From Antedon mediterranea (lineage: Eukaryota > Echinodermata > Crinoidea > Comatulida > Antedonidae), in contig NC_092672.1 of assembly GCF_964355755.1 (NCBI RefSeq), positions 18,594,501-18,658,500 of the forward strand: a stretch of DNA of 64,000 nucleotides. Direction: 5' to 3'. The notes under the pieces are model-generated. The model did no database searches. It saw nothing but the letters and a program-made list of their open reading frames with translations, and had not been told where the DNA came from. The position numbers and the translations under genes are program-made. Positions 61,601 through 64,000 of the stretch are shown here, piece by piece (position 1 is the stretch's first letter; each line of letters begins with the position of its first letter).

Positions 61601-62666
61601 ACATGACATATATTAGGTATAAATACTAGCGTCTTTGTTTCAAGTGCCATTTCAATTGCACCCCTTCAGTGATGGGATTTGATGAAAAATTATATCAATT
61701 ATTGCAATTATTAGTAAAAAATCACAACTACAGTACAGGTACAAGTAGCAAATTGTTATGAAAGATACATAATGTATGTGGTATTCAAACAGAATTTTAT
61801 TTACAAATCTAAAATGAGTTAGTATGAGAAAAGGAGCGATGGATGTTAATAGTTTAAATGAGTTAGTATGAGAAAAGGAGCGATGGATGTTAATAGTTTA
61901 AATGAGTTAGTATGAGAAAAGGAGCGATGGATGTTAATAGTTTAAATGAGTTAGTATGAGAAAAGGAGCGATGGATGTTAATAGTTTAGATGAGTTAGTA
62001 TGAGAAAAGGAGCGATGGATGTTAATAGTTTAAATGAGTTAGTATGAGAAAAGGAGCGATGGATGTTAATAGTTTAAATGAGTTAGTATGAGAAAAGGAG
62101 CGATGGATGTTAATAGTTTGGTTTTGTTTAGTCAATTTCAATAGTTTTGATTTCCTTAACATCACAATTTATATAGTTTCTACAAATGGATTTCATACAA
62201 ATAACAAATGAGAGGAAAAATGGTAAATGCAAAAAAAAAATGCACCTAATAATCAGAAGATATAGGGCATGCCAAGCCTAACCATTCAAAAAGGCAGCGC
62301 TCAAATATATTTACAACTACATAGGGGATTTTTTCAAACAAATGAAATGTTTATCCGTTTATAAAGCATGCATAGTTTAATTTTTATCTATGACGCTCTG
62401 TTGCTTTGTATATGCACGGATTAGATCACTATCACAATTGATGGTATCTTGTATGACATTACTGTATAACTAATATAGTATAATTAATGGTGTTTTTTAA
62501 TGGACAACAGAATTAAATATGGCTTTGATGTTTAACCAATACACATAACTCACTGGGTTGGGTCTTTGGCGTTTGGTTTACGTTTTCCACTACGTACTTG
62601 TGATGGATCTAATAGCGAGTGTTCCCATATGGAATTCACACCACAGTTAACCAATGCATCCAGCAT
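46428..62666 (-). CDS. GIT: GIT-family ArfGAP (GIT1/GIT2 ortholog), 16 exons, N-terminus outside the window
   Basis: GIT proteins are multidomain GTPase-activating proteins for ARF GTPases. They scaffold PIX exchange factors and paxillin at focal adhesions, endosomes and centrosomes. The sixteen exons join in frame to 675 residues plus TAA. Residue numbers below count from the first in-window codon. End of ArfGAP: 1-70 (NSIWEHSLLDP). Ankyrin repeats: about 72-175 (VRTSNLETCLRLLSLGAEAN; ELLIAYGADPGS). Spa2-homology repeats: about 208-231 and 269-295 (KELATDVYDEVDRRE; ARFNAREFATLIVDIL). Linker: 300-355. Coiled coil: about 360-420. Serine-rich linker with SDYENT (human GIT1 has the same word). 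Paxillin-binding four-helix region: about 560-675 (VIACAYDIAKAAKSLVT). About 75 N-terminal residues, including the zinc-binding CxxC motifs of ArfGAP, must lie beyond 64000. Invertebrates normally have a single GIT. Introns hold several minisatellites and transposons. Confidence 0.97.
46984..47047 (-). CDS. GIT: GIT exon O: paxillin-binding helix
   Basis: 64 bases after a GAAAATG-side CAG acceptor. Encodes YIPCSEKIYAAVKETVDLFP then E; human has FVPCSEKIHLAVTEMASLFP. Confidence 0.95.
47822..48111 (-). repeat. 57-bp minisatellite carrying copies of a GIT exon edge and splice donor
   Basis: Five tandem units (one short) with the minus-strand core AAAAGACAATCAAGTAGAAT then AGTAAGTATCT. The first unit is the true 3' end and donor of exon N. 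Four further copies lie in the intron at donor positions near 48038, 47981, 47925 and 47867. Remaining unit sequence is AT-rich intron with AGTGGAGTGACTAAACAT. Confidence 0.95.
48091..48306 (-). CDS. GIT: GIT exon N: start of paxillin-binding region
   Basis: 216 bases. Encodes a Ser/Thr/Pro linker, then PTKDEVVAQMGIITKKIQEL and LSAAKDNQVE. The last codon is split TA|T. The exon ends at AGAATA|GTAAGT, and the first 21 bases at this edge (48091-48111) are the seed of a 57-bp tandem array in the intron. Confidence 0.95.
48485..48625 (-). mobile_element. tRNA-derived SINE in GIT intron
   Basis: On the minus strand, GTGGTGTAGTGTCTTAAAC (A-box region) and CAGTTTCAAGTCC (B box) are followed by TCATTAGGCAAGACACTTTA and CTCTCTCCACCCAGGTTTAC. 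This head-plus-central-domain pattern is typical of deuterostome SINEs. Confidence 0.7.
48663..48739 (-). CDS. GIT: GIT exon M: SDYENT linker
   Basis: 77 bases. Encodes DSGSSDRPLSTTGSDYENTH and NQDPS. Human GIT1 has GADSDYENTQSGDP at this point. Confidence 0.93.
49122..49391 (-). CDS. GIT: GIT exon L: coiled coil end and linker
   Basis: 270 bases, phase 0. Begins VQNLMEENSKLRQQS, continuing the heptads, then a serine/proline-rich linker with GRPMSMYESRY (human: AFSMYEPG). Donor TCTGAA|GTCAGT, chosen because phase 0 matches the next exon; reading beyond it is intronic. Confidence 0.88.
49449..50086 (-). repeat. 57-bp minisatellite carrying copies of GIT exon K edge and splice donor
   Basis: About eleven units. 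On the minus strand each contains GAAATCCATGTCCTACAGTC then TATGGT(A/G)(T/G)GTT and AT-rich intron. The unit nearest the exon is the real end and donor of exon K (50057). The others are intronic copies, the better-kept ones exactly 57 bp apart (49564, 49621, 49678). Several keep ATG|GTATGT, others ATG|GTGGGT. Confidence 0.95.
50057..50209 (-). CDS. GIT: GIT exon K: coiled coil, first part
   Basis: 153 bases, phase 0. Encodes SADLSDGPITLDEYLDVKRK then heptads ending NQEIHVLQSM. The donor is CTATG|GTATGT. The last 20 or so exonic bases and this donor are repeated many times in the adjacent minisatellite. Confidence 0.94.
50990..51077. repeat. 44-bp direct duplication in GIT intron
   Basis: AAGGCATCGAATAAGGGTAC...CACCCTATCGCCATAAC is repeated once, 44 bp apart, with two differences. 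Confidence 0.85.
51685..51836 (-). CDS. GIT: GIT exon J: acidic linker
   Basis: 152 bases, encoding an acidic, serine-containing linker with DPIYDVVAEDDYQDLDQSQ. The YDVVAEDD word parallels human YDSVASDEDTD. Confidence 0.9.
51940..52135 (-). repeat. Dispersed repeat, second copy of 19485-19685
   Basis: Shares AAGTTATTAATAAACCAAT, GTATATACCTAT, GGTGCTAACGTGCTAACAA-like and TTTGCCAAGTAACAAAC words with the ZMAT5-intron copy, in the same order. Confidence 0.7.
52487..52604 (-). CDS. GIT: GIT exon I: second Spa2-homology repeat
   Basis: 118 bases. Encodes GRQKLARFNAREFATLIVDI and LKEAKRRQKG, nearly identical to human GIT1. This region binds PIX, MEK1 and FAK in vertebrate GITs. Confidence 0.97.
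53158..53255 (-). CDS. GIT: GIT exon H
   Basis: 98 bases after TTTAATTTAG. Encodes WISKQTQSSGILGDRTVPFL and PLNPELSSTRNQ; human has VPFLPVNPEYSATRNQ. Confidence 0.95.
53317..55984 (+). repeat. 69-bp-unit minisatellite, about 38.7 copies, in GIT intron
   Basis: The unit starts GGTAATTCTTTAGGTGCATT and includes CAATGGCATTGGAACACGTC and GCTAGAAACTAGTTACATCAT. It varies mainly at CACGTC/CACCTC/CATGTC and TTGTTGCT/TTGTTACT. It begins about 60 bp upstream (in transcription) of exon H's acceptor and fills most of the 2.96-kb intron between exons G and H. TTTCTAG within the unit (minus strand) is acceptor-like. Confidence 0.97.
56217..56289 (-). CDS. GIT: GIT exon G: first Spa2-homology repeat
   Basis: 73 bases. 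Encodes LSDHLFKELATDVYDEVDRR and EIDS. The GATAGTA|GTAAGT donor was chosen over the earlier GT because it restores IW in the joined product. Confidence 0.94.
56523..56617 (-). CDS. GIT: GIT exon F
   Basis: 95 bases after a TTTCATTTAG acceptor. Encodes DHTTSNFLIPEMKDSSLDRS and ELAESARRKLQA. Human counterpart: IIPQMADSLDLSELAKAAKKKLQA segment. Confidence 0.95.
57064..58038. mobile_element. 975-bp hAT-like non-autonomous element in GIT intron
   Basis: The left end CAGTATTGGTCAGAGGACTT plus TCGACATTCC is mirrored at the right end (GGAATGTCGAAAGTGCTCTG plus ACCAGTACTG). The flanks TTAGTATA (57056-57063) and TAAGTATA (58039-58046) are an 8-bp direct repeat with one difference. CAG...CTG ends with an 8-bp duplication fit hAT. 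No transposase frame. Confidence 0.72.
58093..58187 (-). CDS. GIT: GIT exon E: third ankyrin repeat and LVECEYEVTDR
   Basis: 95 bases. Encodes CEGHIELAKRLVECEYEVTD and RLAFYLCGKKP. The frame running past its donor is intron read-through, not coding. A transposon TSD lies only 47 bp upstream of the donor-side end, in the next intron. Confidence 0.96.
58829..58959 (-). CDS. GIT: GIT exon D: second ankyrin repeat
   Basis: 131 bases. Encodes EKKNTCLHHASKAGQMLQCE and LLIAYGADPGSIDGEGYTPA; donor AAG|GTTAGT. Confidence 0.95.
59225..59520. repeat. Possible dispersed repeat related to the foldback arms
   Basis: Contains TTAATTTGCATAAATTCAAA then ATGGCCACCAT. This resembles the TAATTTGCATAATTTAAAAT...GGCGGACAT words of 8110-8140 and 11900-11930. 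The rest is diverged and boundaries are unclear. Confidence 0.35.
59553..59622. repeat. 70-bp nearly perfect palindrome
   Basis: ATATGGTAATTTTAATATGC... reads the same on the other strand with 33 of 35 pairs matching and no loop. It can form a long hairpin in the GIT pre-mRNA. Confidence 0.9.
59640..60690. other. GIT intron, no gene recognised
   Basis: AT-rich intronic DNA. A patch at 60170-60300 repeats GCTGAGTTGAC, GGCCGACTTG and GGCCGAAATGG words, as short imperfect repeats. No exon was seen. Confidence 0.4.
60699..60785 (-). CDS. GIT: GIT exon C: first ankyrin repeat
   Basis: 87 bases, phase 0 at both ends. Encodes QLYSCVRTSNLETCLRLLSL then GAEANYYHP, nearly identical to human GIT1. Confidence 0.96.
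60960..61059 (-). CDS. GIT: GIT exon B: ArfGAP C-terminal helix
   Basis: 100 bases encoding HPTRSDFIKAKYGRLEFVHR and LKDEDGASAKDFSK. The donor GTTTGT is weaker than its neighbours. Confidence 0.94.
61812..62119 (+). repeat. 44-bp-unit minisatellite, exactly 7 copies, in GIT intron
   Basis: The unit AAATGAGTTAGTATGAGAAA then AGGAGCGATGGATGTTAATAGTTT is repeated seven times over 308 bp with one visible substitution (AGATGAG). The near identity suggests recent expansion. Confidence 0.97.
62554..62666 (-). CDS. GIT: GIT exon A: end of ArfGAP domain
   Basis: First GIT exon in the window, 113 bases, donor GTGAGT. Encodes MLDALVNCGVNSIWEHSLLD and PSQVRSGKRKPNAKD. Human GIT1 has NSIWEHSLLDPAQVQSGRRK here. 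Confidence 0.95.
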
Positions 62667-62885
62667 CTGTAAATAATAAGATTTTCATTTCAATTCATCT
62701 ATATTATCTTCTGCTTACATTTTAAAATATCTTTTAAGTTGTAATAAGTGCCTGGACAAATATTTTATACTTCTAAAGCGACGTTCCACAAACACTGAGC
62801 AGTGGGCCATGAAAGATCTTGAAGTGCAACAGGATGGCTTGAGAAATTGACAAAAAGTGTTTGATGTATAGCAAAATTGTGTAAA

Positions 62886-62922
62886 CTAGATGGTACGCTC
62901 GCTTCGCTCGCGTACCATCTAG
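62886..62922. repeat. 37-bp hairpin CTAGATGGTACGC / GCGTACCATCTAG
   Basis: A 13-bp perfect stem encloses TCGCTTCGCTC. GCTCGCTTCGCTCGC cores occur in many transposon-derived repeats. Confidence 0.8.
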
Positions 62923-64000
62923 GTCGTGCCCACAGATGGTTCTCGAATACATAATAATTTCAGCGTTAAAGAACTGGCGATTTCAAATGCAGGACAATAA
63001 TACATGTCGTTTACAGGAACGAATAAATAGACACTGTGATTTATGTACTCAACTAAAATTAGCACCCTGGGAATTACTTCCGAAAGAGAAACTTGTCACA
63101 AAATGAGACAAATTTTTTAAGTCAAATTTAAACAAACTTAATTTGTGTTTTGTATGTAACATTAGGGTTGAGGGATGGGGAAGAGGATGGGTGCAAAGAA
63201 GAACAATTTTTAAATATATTCTTTATCCATTTAGTAACGAAATATTAATTGTTTTCATGTTTTACAAATAATATACCACTATACACAGTAAAACATTGCG
63301 ATTTTTTAATACTTTGTTGAAACTATCACCGTCGATTGAAATAGTATAGTACATGTAACGATACATCACTACGACGTGTATATGTTTATATAATTTAAAA
63401 CAATTTGTGAAAACCACCTCTATTCGGGCAAAATCATAAATTCGATTTAATGGTCAATAAATATTAAATTATCTAACTCAACTTAATTAGTAGGCATAAT
63501 GGTTTTCAATTGTTTCTTAGAGCCAATTCATACTTAAGTTGGTTCCTACCCTACCCTCCAAAGTTGTTCTGCGTTTAGGGCATGTGATGTACCGTAGGCC
63601 CATCCTCTACTGGTTTTACAACGCTACTCATGCCAGTGAGGGAAGGGTGGTGATGTGGGTGGTTTAACTGCAATAATAAAGATGTTTACATAATATACGG
63701 CGAGTGAAAGCGCTAGCTCATTATCTGTTGAAAAAAATGTATATCCAACCTCTGCAGCACAGATTGAAATGGTTGGGTTGGTTGAAAAAAAATGGATCGA
63801 ATTTCTGTTATGAGTATACAGTACTTGCCTTTACGACGCCTGAGGGAATAGACACTTGTCCCATTCATCGCAAATCAATACATTTGTATAAACGTATATT
63901 AAATCTATCAAAATAGTATTTAAAAAAAAAAATCGGCCTGTCTTCAACATTATGATGCTGTACTCGAGCTGTTCAACCGGTTTTCAGCCATTAAAAACAA
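62923..64000. other. GIT intron extending past the window edge
   Basis: The preceding GIT exons (zinc-binding ArfGAP core) were searched for by eye on the minus strand and not found, so they lie beyond 64000. A TC/GT-rich patch at 63540-63665 is unclassified. Confidence 0.5.

Noticed and set aside
63704-63916. 70-codon forward frame near the right edge
   Set aside because: Within the GIT intron on the opposite strand; no recognisable domain, and it does not match the missing ArfGAP exons.

Overview
This is a eukaryotic, intron-rich, AT-rich window. Three things suggest a marine deuterostome, most likely an echinoderm: spliced metazoan genes, the very frequent palindromic motif TAGGCCTA (dense at 12280-12460), and typical invertebrate transposons such as CR1/L2 LINEs, tRNA-headed SINEs and CCTCCGCCAAGGAGG-ended repeats. 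The clade is an inference; the species cannot be told from the sequence. No prokaryotic gene, CRISPR array or rRNA was seen.

Two host genes are certain, and they converge tail to tail. On the + strand, four exons between 12151 and 29564 encode a complete 192-residue ZMAT5 (U11/U12 snRNP 20K), a two-zinc-finger protein of the minor spliceosome. On the - strand, sixteen exons from 62666 down to 46428 encode 675 residues of a GIT-family ArfGAP (GIT1/GIT2 ortholog): end of the ArfGAP domain, ankyrin repeats, Spa2-homology repeats, coiled coil and paxillin-binding C-terminus. Only the N-terminal ArfGAP exons lie beyond the right edge. All exon phases join in frame and every listed intron is GT-AG. 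A possible terminal exon of an unrecognised gene lies at 41385-41578 (-).

Most of the rest is mobile or repetitive DNA. Region 2.5-20 kb holds several terminal-inverted-repeat (TIR) elements, some nested. The largest is a 4.1-kb foldback element with arms of about 1.1 kb that ends roughly 100 bp before the ZMAT5 start codon. ZMAT5 introns carry a 2.5-kb, 44-bp-unit minisatellite and a 32-bp-unit array. The 17 kb between the two genes holds a near-intact LINE with a 1200-codon ORF, a decayed L2-like LINE, two or three further reverse-transcriptase scraps, a tRNA-headed SINE, and a 338-bp TIR element enclosing a tRNA-like Pol III promoter.

The most interesting signals are these. (1) The intact LINE has a signal-peptide-like, cysteine-containing, internally duplicated N-terminus joined to the endonuclease/RT polyprotein by a canonical 2A ribosome-skipping motif (GDIEVNPGP). 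(2) Two separate 57-bp minisatellites in GIT introns are each seeded by the 3' end of the adjacent exon plus its 5' splice site, so each lays down an array of decoy splice donors downstream of the real one. (3) The large foldback transposon forms the immediate upstream region of ZMAT5.
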